From positions 31,148 to 95,147 of the forward strand of contig CBFHXF010000002.1 in assembly GCA_965659745.1 (NCBI GenBank): a stretch of DNA of 64,000 nucleotides, written 5' to 3'. Within the stretch, counting starts at the first letter, position 1; each line of letters starts with the position of its first letter. Source of the stretch: VMCP01 sp965659745. Lineage in GTDB: Bacteria > Bacteroidota > Bacteroidia > NS11-12g > UBA955. The translations under genes and the position numbers were made by a program. The notes below the pieces were generated by a model. That model ran no database searches. It saw nothing but the letters and a program-made list of their open reading frames with translations, and had not been told where the DNA came from. Shown here one piece after another: positions 17,455 through 27,201 of this stretch.

Positions 17455-18378
17455 TTATTTTGATTTTTTTTTCGCAAATCCATTTAAAAAATCCACATCG
17501 CTCATCTTGGATTTGCCCGACAACTGAAGCGTTAATACTTTTAAAGCACCTTCATTAAAAACAATGACAAGTGATTTTTCATAAATGCCAACTCCCAATC
17601 CCATAGAATCCGTTGATTCGAATAACTCAGCTTGGAATATTTTCATGTCGCCCCATTGAGATTCAATCCAGGCTCCCGGATATGGGGAAAGTCCTCGTAT
17701 TTTATTTAGCGCATCTTTAGAATTCATTTGAAGACTAAGGCGACACGTTTCTCTTGTGATTTTTGGAGCTATTTTAGACGATATACCTTTGTTAATTTGT
17801 GGAATTGTTGGCGTGTGTTTACCGAATTGGGCAATCTTTTTTAGGGTTTTAACCATCAATTCGCCACCGTTTTCCATCAGTAAGTCGTGCAAAACTCCGG
17901 CATTCATATCCGATGTGATCTCCATGGAAGCTTGATCTATTATATCACCTGTGTCAATTTCATGTTTTAAGAAAAAGGTACTCACTCCTGTGGTAGTTTC
18001 ACCATTTATAATGGCATGTTGGATGGGAGCCGCCCCTCTGTAATCAGGTAATAATGAAGCATGTAAATTGACCGTACCTAAAGGCGGGAAGTTCCACACT
18101 TTTTCCGGCATCATTCTAAAGGCTATAACCACACCTAAATCCGGGTTCCATTCTTGTAGTTGCCTTGCAAATTCATCAGATTTTAAATTAGTGGGCTGAG
18201 AAACAGGTAATCCTAATTTATCGGCTGCAATCTTCACGGCGCTCGATTGTACTTTTTGTCCCCTTCCAGCGGGTTTGTCTGGGGCCGTTACTACTCCCAC
18301 TACTTCAAATCCAGCTTGGGTAATTTTATTTAACGAGTTCGCAGCAAATTCGGGGGTCCCGTAAAAAACAATTCTCAC
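17455..18378 (-). CDS. fmt: Methionyl-tRNA formyltransferase
   Basis: 307 residues, start codon GTG at 18378 (MRIVFYGTPEFAANSL). Fmt formylates initiator Met-tRNA with 10-formyl-tetrahydrofolate. Seen: VNLHASLLPDYRGAAPIQHAI, holding the catalytic Asn and His; EIDTGDII, holding the catalytic Asp; and the C-terminal tRNA-binding OB-fold domain (about 205-307; IRGLSPYPGAWI). It is transcribed alone. TAACTTTG ends 4 bases before the GTG, so the start codon would lie at or near the mRNA 5' end. Confidence 0.96.
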   Translation of the reverse strand: MRIVFYGTPEFAANSLNKITQAGFEVVGVVTAPDKPAGRGQKVQSSAVKIAADKLGLPVSQPTNLKSDEFARQLQEWNPDLGVVIAFRMMPEKVWNFPPLGTVNLHASLLPDYRGAAPIQHAIINGETTTGVSTFFLKHEIDTGDIIDQASMEITSDMNAGVLHDLLMENGGELMVKTLKKIAQFGKHTPTIPQINKGISSKIAPKITRETCRLSLQMNSKDALNKIRGLSPYPGAWIESQWGDMKIFQAELFESTDSMGLGVGIYEKSLVIVFNEGALKVLTLQLSGKSKMSDVDFLNGFAKKKSK

Positions 18379-18382
18379 GCAG

Positions 18383-18390
18383 CAAAGTTA
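18383..18390 (-). promoter_or_regulatory. -7 promoter box TAACTTTG for fmt
   Basis: An exact TAnnTTTG match on the minus strand, ending 4 bases before the GTG start of fmt. No -33 match at the usual spacing. Predicts a leaderless mRNA with a GUG start. Confidence 0.5.
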
Positions 18391-18483
18391 AGTGACTTTT
18401 TTTTGCAATTATTACAAAAACAAGCCTATCGGTATTGTGCGAGCCAACAAAATTGACGAATTTCACGTCTGTATTAACCAAAG

Positions 18484-21400
18484 GTGAAAATAAATAAAAT
18501 ATTCATATCGATGTGCCTGTGCATTTTCACCTTTATTCGTGCACATGCGCTTCCTTCTGAACAACCCTTGTTTATTCCTAATAAGGGACAATTCCCTAAA
18601 GAGGTGTTTGCGCAAGCCAAATTCAACTCTCAATTGGTTTGGATCACACAATCGGGTGTTTGGATTCAATTTTTCAAAGAAGAGGAACTAAATAAATTAC
18701 ACGATAAATCTATTGAAAATCAGGTATTAAACACCCAGGTAGTTCAAATGGATTTTAACAATGCACATTTTAGAGTTCCTAATTTTGATGGACAACGATC
18801 TTCAGAAGTTTATAACTACTTCTTAGGGAAAAATCGGCAATCGTGGGTTACGGATATACACAAATTCAGTCGCTTAAGGTTTGATGACATTTATGATGGG
18901 ATAGATCTAGAATTTATTGCCGGACCAGGGGGACTTAAATACAATTGGATTGTGCACAACGGAGCCAATCCCAATCAAATAAAAATCAGTTATAAAGGGG
19001 CTCAATTACAAAGAGTTGGTGACATCGAATATCAATTATTAGACGATTCAGGAAATGTATTATATACTGAGTCGATGCCTGAGATCTACCAATTAAACGA
19101 GCCACAAAATCAAAGAGCCGGCATTTATGTAGTATCTAATAATTCGGCAACCATAAAATTGGAAGAACCCATTACAACCGACAAAGATGCTACATGGATT
19201 ATAGATCCTTTTTTGGTTTTTAGCACCTATAGTGGGTCACTTGCGGATAATTTTGGTTGCACAGGAACCTATGATTATTTGGGAAATGCGTATTCCGGGG
19301 GTACGGTTTTTAACTTTGGACTTCCTACCACTACCGGGGCGGTACAAGTAGATTTTGCAGGCGGAAAAAATGAAAATTTAGGTTATGGAGGCAGCCGAGA
19401 TGCCGCAATCTTAAAGTTCAATACCATCGGAAATAGTCTGTTGTTTTGTACTTATTTAGGCGGAAATAATAACGAACAACCGCATTCTATGGTGGTAGAT
19501 TCTCAGTTTAACCTCTTTATTATGGGCACCACCCGTTCTAAAAATTTCCCTGTTACCGCAAACGCCTTTGATACCTCTCAAAATGGGGATTATGATTATT
19601 TTATCACCCGATTAAATAAAAATGGAAGCGCTTTGTTAGGCTCCACTTATTTTGGATCCACCGGTTTAGATGGGGTAGGCGCTGATAGATCCAATCGCAA
19701 TGTGAATGACTTTCCCCTTATTTACAATTACGCAGATGAATTTCGAGGAGAAATCATTGAAGATAGCGAAAATGTTTATGTAGGAGGGGTTACCTATTCC
19801 ACGGATTTTCCCCATACCGTAAGAACTTCTTATCCTACGACCTTTTCGGCTTCGAATGGTGTGATGTTTTCTTTCAATAAAAATTTAAACAACCTGAATT
19901 GGTCACATGTAATAGGTACCAATCAAGATAATTTTGATGCGATTTACGGAATCGCGTTGAACGATTCTGGTCAAATTTTTGGTGCTGGTGGTACGTATTC
20001 ATCACAAACTAACAGAAACGATTTCTTGGTGCATTATGGAGCTAATTGGTTTGGAGAGGGTAATAATGGACTAAATGGAACTTCCGCAGATGCAATTGTA
20101 ATGCGATTGAATATATTAAATGGTGAATATCAAAACGGTCGATATTTTGGAACCGGTGAATATGACCAAGCTTTTTTTGTACAAACGGATAATGCAGGCA
20201 GACCGTATATTTTTGGACAAACAGAAGGGAGTTTGCCTGCTATAAATGCCCGATATCATGATGATAGAAACAACGGACAATTTATTGCACGATTTAGTAA
20301 GAATTTAGGAGCTATTGAATTGCAATCGTGTTTTGGAGCCAACGGGAATCTACCCAATATAAGTCCGTCTGCGTTTTTAATAGATAGATGCGAACGCATA
20401 TTTATCTCAGGTTGGGGTGGAAATACCAATTCCGCTTTATATGATGTTAATACAGGAAACGAAAAAACATTTAGAAATAGAGGCAATACGCGTAATCTGC
20501 CATTGACGGCAGATGCGATTCAACGGCAAACCGATGGAAGCGATTTTTACGTGGCCGTTTTTGCAAAAAATATGTACGATTTGGCTTTTGCAACCTATTT
20601 CGGCGGCATTAGCCGTTTGAATGCGGAAGCGGAGGAGCATGTAGATGGTGGCACGAGTCGATTCGATAAAAAAGGCATAATATATCAAAGTTTGTGCGGA
20701 GGTTGCAGACAGAATGGAGTGTATCCAACCACACCCGGAGCATGGAGTCGGAACATGCCGAGTTCCAATTGCAATAATGCCATGTTTAAAATTGACGTGG
20801 AAAATCTGAATAGAAAGCCATTAATGAATCCCGATTTTGTTCAAATAATTGCTAACGACAAAATAGATATTTCTCTTCAAGCTAAAGATCCCGACCTTCA
20901 TGACACGGTAAGGCTCTACGCACGTTTCCGGAACCTACCCGCGTTTTTAGGAAGCGATACTCCAATAATTGTTACTCAAGAAGGGATCGGATCTGCTAAC
21001 GTTAGCGTGAAATGGCAAACCAATTGTAAATCGGTATTAACGGATACCCTCATAATCGACGTTATGGTGTTTGATTGCGGATGTCCTACCGCAGATACGT
21101 TTTACACGACCATTAAAATATTGGTTACCCCGCCGCCTTTAGTGTTACCCCCAGATGCCATTTGTGTATTATTTGAACGCTTTCAAAATCGGATGCGCAT
21201 CGAATGGCCCTCGCAAACGGCCAATAGTGCCTATTTTAAATATTTCCTTTTGGTAAAGACCTTTCCTGATGGAACCCAAACAATACTAGACACCCTTAGA
21301 TCTAATGCCGCCGGTTTTTTTGTAGACGATAACGTGTTGGATCCTCACATAAATAACTACTGTTATGAAATTATTGCGGTAAATATTTGTGACAAGGTAG

Positions 21401-22290
21401 TTAATGCACCTTACAAATGGTGCAGTGTGAGCTCGTTAAATTCGCCGCTTACACCGGTTCATTTAATTAGTGCAAGTGTTTTTGAAGACAAAAGGGTAGA
21501 TGTGAAATGGGAGATGTCTCAAGAACCTGAATTCAAAGACTTTGAGGTTTACCGATATAAAAAAGGAGTGGGAACCAAACCCGGAATGCCCTTTTTAATT
21601 ACCAAAGACACCTTTTTAACAGATTCCTCATTCGATGTTGACTTAGAATCTTATTGCTATGAAATTGTAGTTACAGATAAATGTGGCCACATAAGTAACG
21701 CCTCCAATCTGGGCTGTAATGTGGTTTTAAAAGGAAGTTCAAAATACTGGCCCGATCCTTATTTTGATTTAGAGTGGGATGATTATAGGGGGTGGCAAAA
21801 CGGGGTATCCAATTGGGTTATTGAAAGAAAACACGAGGGAAATCAAGGTTTTGGGTTCTTAGGTTCCACAAGTGGCGATAGAACTTTTAGAGATGCTGAT
21901 TTAGACTATGATTGGGGTGGATACTCTTTTCGAGTTACCGGGAAAGAATCGATTCAAGGCGGGCAGGTTGATTATAACGCGACAACTGAAAGTAACTGGA
22001 TTTACTTGATTCAGCCTCCTGAAGTATGGGTGCCGGATGCATTCACGGTGAACGGCGATGGAATCAATGAGAATTGGGGGACCTTTCCGCTATTCGTTAG
22101 GAAATACTCCATGAAGGTATATGATAGGTGGGGTAAGAAAATATGGGAATCTACCGCAAAAAAGCAGCAATGGGATGGAATGTACAACGAAAAACAAGTA
22201 CCCGATGGGGTATATGCGTGGCTACTGACCTTCGAAGGTTGGGATAATGAAACGTATCAAAAAACAGGCACCGTTTTGGTAATTCATTAA
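18484..22290 (+). CDS. Secreted beta-propeller protein with type IX secretion (type B) C-terminal domain
   Basis: 1268 residues, start codon GTG at 18484, followed directly by a signal peptide (KINKIFISMCLCIFTFIRA). The N-terminal ~220 residues (FIPNKGQFP ... YNYFLGKNRQSW ... YDGIDLEF) match the DUF7948 domain that precedes SBBP-type propellers. Repeats of the form FSTYSG, LFCTYLGG, LGSTYFG and FATYFGG, about 50-70 residues apart between ~240 and ~780, mark the beta-propeller. Fibronectin-III-like segments with paired Cys follow to about 1170. The final 90 residues (VWVPDAFTVNGDGINENWG ... YDRWGKKIWE ... GVYAWLLTF) are the CHU_C sorting domain. Surface attachment is inferred. Its stop overlaps the convergent prenyl synthase gene by 4 bases. 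Confidence 0.9.
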   Translation: MKINKIFISMCLCIFTFIRAHALPSEQPLFIPNKGQFPKEVFAQAKFNSQLVWITQSGVWIQFFKEEELNKLHDKSIENQVLNTQVVQMDFNNAHFRVPNFDGQRSSEVYNYFLGKNRQSWVTDIHKFSRLRFDDIYDGIDLEFIAGPGGLKYNWIVHNGANPNQIKISYKGAQLQRVGDIEYQLLDDSGNVLYTESMPEIYQLNEPQNQRAGIYVVSNNSATIKLEEPITTDKDATWIIDPFLVFSTYSGSLADNFGCTGTYDYLGNAYSGGTVFNFGLPTTTGAVQVDFAGGKNENLGYGGSRDAAILKFNTIGNSLLFCTYLGGNNNEQPHSMVVDSQFNLFIMGTTRSKNFPVTANAFDTSQNGDYDYFITRLNKNGSALLGSTYFGSTGLDGVGADRSNRNVNDFPLIYNYADEFRGEIIEDSENVYVGGVTYSTDFPHTVRTSYPTTFSASNGVMFSFNKNLNNLNWSHVIGTNQDNFDAIYGIALNDSGQIFGAGGTYSSQTNRNDFLVHYGANWFGEGNNGLNGTSADAIVMRLNILNGEYQNGRYFGTGEYDQAFFVQTDNAGRPYIFGQTEGSLPAINARYHDDRNNGQFIARFSKNLGAIELQSCFGANGNLPNISPSAFLIDRCERIFISGWGGNTNSALYDVNTGNEKTFRNRGNTRNLPLTADAIQRQTDGSDFYVAVFAKNMYDLAFATYFGGISRLNAEAEEHVDGGTSRFDKKGIIYQSLCGGCRQNGVYPTTPGAWSRNMPSSNCNNAMFKIDVENLNRKPLMNPDFVQIIANDKIDISLQAKDPDLHDTVRLYARFRNLPAFLGSDTPIIVTQEGIGSANVSVKWQTNCKSVLTDTLIIDVMVFDCGCPTADTFYTTIKILVTPPPLVLPPDAICVLFERFQNRMRIEWPSQTANSAYFKYFLLVKTFPDGTQTILDTLRSNAAGFFVDDNVLDPHINNYCYEIIAVNICDKVVNAPYKWCSVSSLNSPLTPVHLISASVFEDKRVDVKWEMSQEPEFKDFEVYRYKKGVGTKPGMPFLITKDTFLTDSSFDVDLESYCYEIVVTDKCGHISNASNLGCNVVLKGSSKYWPDPYFDLEWDDYRGWQNGVSNWVIERKHEGNQGFGFLGSTSGDRTFRDADLDYDWGGYSFRVTGKESIQGGQVDYNATTESNWIYLIQPPEVWVPDAFTVNGDGINENWGTFPLFVRKYSMKVYDRWGKKIWESTAKKQQWDGMYNEKQVPDGVYAWLLTFEGWDNETYQKTGTVLVIH

Positions 22291-23249
22291 TTTTCACGCC
22301 CCAATAACCACTCCGATAACTCGGTTAATAATGTAATATCGTATCCCCAATCTTTTAGTTGGTTCAAATCATTCATGCTTTTTTGATGATAAGAGGCGGC
22401 CAATTCTTGAATGCCTTTGTCGAGACCTAGACTTCTCCAATGTGAAATAACTGGTTCTATACGGACCTCCCCTTGAATTTCAAAAAGGGAATGGGTTAGA
22501 TCTGGATCTAATTCTAGAGATTTGATTTTTAACCACGTGTTTTTTCCTTCAAGGATATCACCACCTTGTTTTTTGCCGGTTTTTGTTTCGTCTCCAAAGG
22601 TGTCTAAATAGTCGTCCATCATTTGGAAGCTCATTCCTGTTTGCAGGGCAAAATCATAAAAGGTTTCGGCATGTTCTGATTTTCCACCTGCACTTAAGAA
22701 TCCCATTTTTAAAGCGGCGCCCAAAAGTACAGCCGTTTTTTGACGGATCATATCCAAATAGGCAACTTCGGTAACTTGGGCTCCTGGAGCCGCAAAATCC
22801 ATGTCCTTTTGCTGTCCTTCACATACTTCTATGGCCGTTTTGATGTAACAATTTAATATTTCATCCTTATTCGGACCCGAGTATTGATTCCAAATCTCAA
22901 ATGTTTTTACCAATAAATTATCACCCGATAAGATAGCAGTAGGTATGTCCCATTTGATATGTACGGTAGGTTTGCCTCTGCGTACATCCGCACGATCCAT
23001 TATATCGTCGTGTACTAAACTGAAGTTATGGAAAACTTCAACCAAATGAGCGATAGGCAATGCATTTTTTTCATCGCCATTTGCAGATTGATTGCCTATG
23101 AGGCCAAGCAATGGACGTATCCGTTTTCCCCCAAGAGAAAGGATATAGTTCATCGGCTCATATAAATTTTCAGGACTCCCGATAAATGGGTTTTCCAATA
23201 AATAATTGAAATAGGCTTTTTGTAAATATTGTATTCGAGAATTTATCAT
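22287..23249 (-). CDS. Polyprenyl (isoprenoid) diphosphate synthase
   Basis: 320 residues. It condenses isopentenyl diphosphate with allylic diphosphates; the product length (farnesyl, geranylgeranyl or longer, for quinone tails) cannot be fixed. The first Asp-rich motif DDIMD is at 81-85 (LVHDDIMDRADVRRG) and the second, DDYLD, at 212-216 (MSFQMMDDYLDTFGD). GGKRIRP at 40-46 binds the IPP diphosphate. The residues at -4/-5 from the first Asp-rich motif are Ser and Phe (FSLVHDD). The gene overlaps the end of rnr by 4 bases, so the two are translationally coupled at the end of the GAF-MFS-rnr operon. Confidence 0.92.
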   Translation of the reverse strand: MINSRIQYLQKAYFNYLLENPFIGSPENLYEPMNYILSLGGKRIRPLLGLIGNQSANGDEKNALPIAHLVEVFHNFSLVHDDIMDRADVRRGKPTVHIKWDIPTAILSGDNLLVKTFEIWNQYSGPNKDEILNCYIKTAIEVCEGQQKDMDFAAPGAQVTEVAYLDMIRQKTAVLLGAALKMGFLSAGGKSEHAETFYDFALQTGMSFQMMDDYLDTFGDETKTGKKQGGDILEGKNTWLKIKSLELDPDLTHSLFEIQGEVRIEPVISHWRSLGLDKGIQELAASYHQKSMNDLNQLKDWGYDITLLTELSEWLLGREN

Positions 23250-25345
23250 TCTATTAAAATTAAATCTATGGTTCGTTCTTCGGGTAGGGCGCGCTTCACT
23301 TTTACGTATAAATAATCGCCCAATTGATAGGTGCGTTTGGTTCTTTTACCAACAACGATTCTTTTATCTTCAACGAATGTAAAACGATCAAATGTGATAT
23401 CGCGCAATCGTATTAATCCTTCCGCATGATATTCCGAAATAGTGGCATATATACCCCACTCGGTAACACCAGTTACACGCGCTTCAAAAGACTCTCCTTC
23501 ATGGCGTTGCATCAATTCGGTTAATTTATACTTGATACTGGCACGTTCGGCATCGGATGCCATTTGCTCGCGATTGCTTGAATGTTTGGCAAGTGCTTCG
23601 ATCAATTCGGGCTTTAATAAAGCCTTAGAATAATTGCTTTGTAAGTATTCAAATAATAACCGGTGGGCTAATAAATCCGGATATCGACGGATGGGAGAGG
23701 TGAAGTGGGTATAAAAAGGAAATGCCAATCCGAAATGGCTTGTTTTTTGTCCGGTATAAACGGCTTTAGCCATGGTTCTAATCGACATTTGTTGCAATAA
23801 TTCTTGTTCTGGCTTGCCTTCGGTTCTTTCCAAAAGGGTGTTGAAGGAAGCCCTCATTACCTTTTCATTTTCAATTTGAATGGGGTAGCCCAGTTGTCTG
23901 CAAAATTTAGCAAATTCAATCAATTTATCCGGGGGAGGCTCATCGTGTGTGCGATAAATGAACGGTACTGGAGGTGTTTTGGCGTCATATACCGTCTTGG
24001 CCACAATTTTATTGGCCAGCAACATATATGTTTCAATCAGTTTATGGGTGTCAAAACGTTTCTTTTCTATTACTTGGGTCGGGAGTAAGTCAGCATCTAA
24101 TAAAAACCTCAACTCTTTGGATTCAAATTTCAAAGCTCCTTCTTTATAACGAATTTCCTCGTGCTTTTTGGCAATGGTGTTTAACAAGGCCAATTCAGTA
24201 TAATGACTACCTAGTTTTTCATCTAACTGATTTTGAGCCGTTTCGTATGAAAATCGGAAGTCGCTATGAATGATGGTTTTGGTAATTCTAGTGTTATGGA
24301 TATGAAAATTCTTATCGAACTCAATAATTACCGAAAAAGCGTAGCGATCTTCATTGGGGCGCAAAGAACACAAATCATTACTCAACACTTCCGGAAGCAT
24401 GGGTATGGTTCTGTCTACTAAATAAACGGAGGTAGCTCTGTTCGCGGCCTCTTTATCAAGTTCGGTTCCCGGCTTTACGTAATGTTCAACATCGGCAATA
24501 TGTACTCCAATTTCAATATTCCCGGATTCTAAATGTCGAATGGAAAGAGCGTCGTCAAAGTCTTTCGCATCCTCTGGATCAATAGTAAACGTACATACAT
24601 CTCGAAAATCTTCACGATAATCGGCCATTTTTATTTCGTGAGACACGGCCTCACTTTCTAACAATACCTCTTTTGGGAATTGGGTACTGAATCCAAATTC
24701 GGCCACTATCGCGTGAATTTCGGTATCGTGTGCTCCTGGAACCCCAAATACTTCAACGATTTCACCAATGGGAAATCTGCTATTTCTAGGAAAATCGGTC
24801 ACTTTTACAAGTGCCTTATGACCGTCTAATGCATTATCAACATCACCTTGGATTTCAATATCGGGCAATCCACTTCCGGGTGAAAGTAAATAAGCTCTGT
24901 TGTCAAAAACATCCAGTGTTCCCATTATTTTAGGTGGATTGCGCGATAATAATACTACGTCTTCAAAGGATTGACGTTTGCCCTTTTGGGTATACGAAAC
25001 TTCAACTAGATCTCCTGGCAATAATTTATCGGTTACTCTCGTAGGCAGGTAAACCCATTCGCGATCGTCTTTTTCAAGCACCAATTCGCCCCGTTTACTG
25101 GCAGTTATGGTTCCCCGTAAAACTTGACCACTAATTATAGCCTGAAACTGTCCTTTTGAAGGTTGTCTTGCTTTCTTCTTTTGCACAAGAGATAATAAGG
25201 CTAGATGAATTTGTTCTTTTGAGATGTTGGCATCTATAGGAAGGCGGGAGTAAATGCGATTGACATTTAAGCTGCCTTTTTTCTGGTCGCTCAATATGGC
25301 ATATACCACTTGCTCGACGAAACTTGGTTTTTTATTTGTATTCAA
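23246..25345 (-). CDS. rnr: Ribonuclease R
   Basis: 699 residues, start codon TTG at 25345, since no nearby in-frame ATG exists. RNase R is a 3'-5' exoribonuclease that digests structured RNA. Layout: an N-terminal winged-helix-like segment (about 1-70), cold-shock domains (about 70-220), the RNB catalytic domain (about 240-570) with the Asp-rich metal site FTIDPEDAKDFDDALSI, then an S1 domain (about 610-695; FEARVTGVTEWGIYATISE). GLAFPFYTHFTSPIRRYPDLLAHR is the conserved RNB end; the text here quotes it in two overlapping parts: HFTSPIRRYPDLLAHR and GLAFPFYT. It sits 4 bases after the MFS gene and overlaps the next gene by 4 bases. Confidence 0.95.
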   Translation of the reverse strand: MNTNKKPSFVEQVVYAILSDQKKGSLNVNRIYSRLPIDANISKEQIHLALLSLVQKKKARQPSKGQFQAIISGQVLRGTITASKRGELVLEKDDREWVYLPTRVTDKLLPGDLVEVSYTQKGKRQSFEDVVLLSRNPPKIMGTLDVFDNRAYLLSPGSGLPDIEIQGDVDNALDGHKALVKVTDFPRNSRFPIGEIVEVFGVPGAHDTEIHAIVAEFGFSTQFPKEVLLESEAVSHEIKMADYREDFRDVCTFTIDPEDAKDFDDALSIRHLESGNIEIGVHIADVEHYVKPGTELDKEAANRATSVYLVDRTIPMLPEVLSNDLCSLRPNEDRYAFSVIIEFDKNFHIHNTRITKTIIHSDFRFSYETAQNQLDEKLGSHYTELALLNTIAKKHEEIRYKEGALKFESKELRFLLDADLLPTQVIEKKRFDTHKLIETYMLLANKIVAKTVYDAKTPPVPFIYRTHDEPPPDKLIEFAKFCRQLGYPIQIENEKVMRASFNTLLERTEGKPEQELLQQMSIRTMAKAVYTGQKTSHFGLAFPFYTHFTSPIRRYPDLLAHRLLFEYLQSNYSKALLKPELIEALAKHSSNREQMASDAERASIKYKLTELMQRHEGESFEARVTGVTEWGIYATISEYHAEGLIRLRDITFDRFTFVEDKRIVVGKRTKRTYQLGDYLYVKVKRALPEERTIDLILIE

Positions 25346-25349
25346 TGTG

Positions 25350-26630
25350 TTATTCGTAGTAGTCTAAATCTTTGTGGAAAGACTCCTCGACGTGCAAAGT
25401 TCCCCAAATTGCAAGAGAAACGCAAATTATTCCGACGAACATTGCTGAGTGAATAGGGGAATCAAAAACCACTTCGAAATACTCATAGCTCCAAGTGATA
25501 ATTAAAATTCCACCGCGTACAAAATTCGGCACTGTAGCGGCAACCGTACTTCTAATATTTGTGCCAAATTGTTCAGATGCATTGGTTACAAACAAAGCCC
25601 AGTATCCAGTCGAGATTCCTAACATCAATGCCAAAAAGCGATAGTAATTAGGCGAGCCAATAGGACCGTATAAATATAATCCCATTATTAAGATAATGCT
25701 CGAGAGGTAAATCAGGATTACTTTTTTACGACTTTGCATGACTTGCGACAATATTCCCGACAATAAATCACCACTAGAGAGACCTACATAGCTCCAAAGT
25801 ACCATTTCTTTGGTTGGAATGAGTTCTAAAATGTGTTCGTTTCCTGTAATTGCAGGAAGAAACCGGTGTGCTAGTGCTATTAAAACTCCAACCACAAACC
25901 ATACCGGTAAGCCAATGACGATGCAAGCCAAATATTTAAGAAATGTTTTTTTATCTTGAAAGAGCTGAAAGAAATTGCCTCTCTTTACAATCTCTTCACC
26001 TTCTAGTTTTTGGAACATATTGCTCTCAAAAGTACCAGCGCGCAGCAATAACAACAGTAAACCCATGCCTCCGCCGACGATATACGCCACTTGCCAGTTG
26101 GCCACCGGACTTCCGATAATGGATTCGATTATGCCACCGAGCCAATCTCCCTGATTCGAAACGAAGAAGGCGGCAACCGCGCCTAATGCACCAAACGTTA
26201 CAATAATCATCGTTCCAATTCCCCGTTTTTTAATAGGCATCAATTCGGCAACTAAGGTAATGGCAGCCCCAAGCTCTCCCGCAAGTCCTAAACCCGCTAT
26301 GAAACGCCACATCTTGTAAGCCCAAAGTGTGGTGACGAATGCATTCGCAATGTTGGCAATGCTGTAAATTAATATACTTCCAAACAAAACACTCACACGG
26401 CCTTTTTTATCGCCGTAAATCCCCCAAAACAAACCGCCCAATAACATTCCCGCCATTTGCCAGCGAAAAAGCACAGTTTCATTGGTAAGGAAATCAATGG
26501 AAAGGGCATCTAAGCTTTCTTTTTTGATGATATTGAATAAAATCAAATCGTAGATATCAACAAAATAGCCTAAGGAGGCTACTACAATCAAAATAGCAAT
26601 GTTTTTAGTAGATTTAACCGTCGTGTCCAT
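25350..26630 (-). CDS. Major facilitator superfamily transporter
   Basis: 426 residues from the ATG at 26630; a longer in-frame start at 26660 overlaps the GAF gene and adds only hydrophilic residues. About 12 membrane segments are visible. The loop after segment 2 has the MFS signature WGIYGDKKGRVSVLFG, and the RFIAGLGLAGELGAAITLVAEL segment resembles the sugar/organic-acid (metabolite:H+ symporter) branch. Substrate unknown. It lies between the methionine-sulfoxide reductase and rnr, with gaps of 4-5 bases, in one operon. Confidence 0.88.
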   Translation of the reverse strand: MDTTVKSTKNIAILIVVASLGYFVDIYDLILFNIIKKESLDALSIDFLTNETVLFRWQMAGMLLGGLFWGIYGDKKGRVSVLFGSILIYSIANIANAFVTTLWAYKMWRFIAGLGLAGELGAAITLVAELMPIKKRGIGTMIIVTFGALGAVAAFFVSNQGDWLGGIIESIIGSPVANWQVAYIVGGGMGLLLLLLRAGTFESNMFQKLEGEEIVKRGNFFQLFQDKKTFLKYLACIVIGLPVWFVVGVLIALAHRFLPAITGNEHILELIPTKEMVLWSYVGLSSGDLLSGILSQVMQSRKKVILIYLSSIILIMGLYLYGPIGSPNYYRFLALMLGISTGYWALFVTNASEQFGTNIRSTVAATVPNFVRGGILIITWSYEYFEVVFDSPIHSAMFVGIICVSLAIWGTLHVEESFHKDLDYYE

Positions 26631-26635
26631 AGAAA

Positions 26636-27094
26636 TTAGTTGTTTGTCAAAGATGCACAAAATTTTTCGAGTTCGAGTGCATCTGTAGCATCAAAAGTAT
26701 CAAAATCAGCACTATCTATATCCAAAACACCCCAAATCTTATTATCAATAAAAATGGGCACCACGATTTCGGAATTTGAAACTTCGCTACAGGCTATGTG
26801 ACCTGGAAATAAGTGCACATTGGGAACCACTATGCTTTTTTCCTTTTCCCAAGCCGTTCCGCAAACTCCTTTTCCTTTGGGAATTGTTGTACACGCCACT
26901 GGCCCTTGGAAGGGTCCGAGGTGTAAATTATTTCCCTCGACTAAATAAAAACCAACCCACCATGGTTGCAGTTCCTTATGCAAGAGGGCACAGGCATTGC
27001 TTAAATTGGAGTACCAAGGGACTTCTGGATCATATAAACCTGACCATTGAGCATGAATGTTTTGGTAAATTTGAATTTTAGAGGGTTGGTTCAT
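26636..27094 (-). CDS. msrC: Free methionine-R-sulfoxide reductase (GAF domain)
   Basis: 152 residues made of a single GAF domain. It reduces free L-methionine-R-sulfoxide in the cytoplasm. The three Cys of this family are present at 68 (GPVACTTI), 78 (GKGVCGTAW) and 102 (HIACSEVSNSE), with the same 10- and 24-residue spacing as the E. coli enzyme (84, 94, 118). GVLDIDSADFDTFD is the family C-terminal signature. It is first in the operon with the MFS permease, rnr and the prenyl synthase. A TAATTTTG box lies about 45 bases upstream. Confidence 0.93.
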   Translation of the reverse strand: MNQPSKIQIYQNIHAQWSGLYDPEVPWYSNLSNACALLHKELQPWWVGFYLVEGNNLHLGPFQGPVACTTIPKGKGVCGTAWEKEKSIVVPNVHLFPGHIACSEVSNSEIVVPIFIDNKIWGVLDIDSADFDTFDATDALELEKFCASLTNN

Positions 27095-27167
27095 GTCTTA
27101 TTTGCAAGAATTTAAAAAATGTTTAGGAAAAAAGTCATCAAAATTAGTGAAAACCCCGTTACGGCTG

Positions 27168-27175
27168 TAAATTTG
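27168..27175 (+). promoter_or_regulatory. -7 promoter box TAAATTTG for the SNF2 gene
   Basis: An exact TAnnTTTG match. A TTAG that matches the -33 TTTG at three of four bases lies 20 bases upstream (27144-27147). The ATG is 26 bases downstream. Confidence 0.5.
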
Positions 27176-27201
27176 AGGTTTCTGTTTCACAAAAGTGCAA
27201 T

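Noticed and set aside
22287..22290. Overlap between the second type IX substrate and the prenyl synthase as a sign of misassembly
   Set aside because: A four-base convergent stop overlap (TTAA region) is ordinary in compact bacterial genomes, and both proteins end at their normal C-termini.
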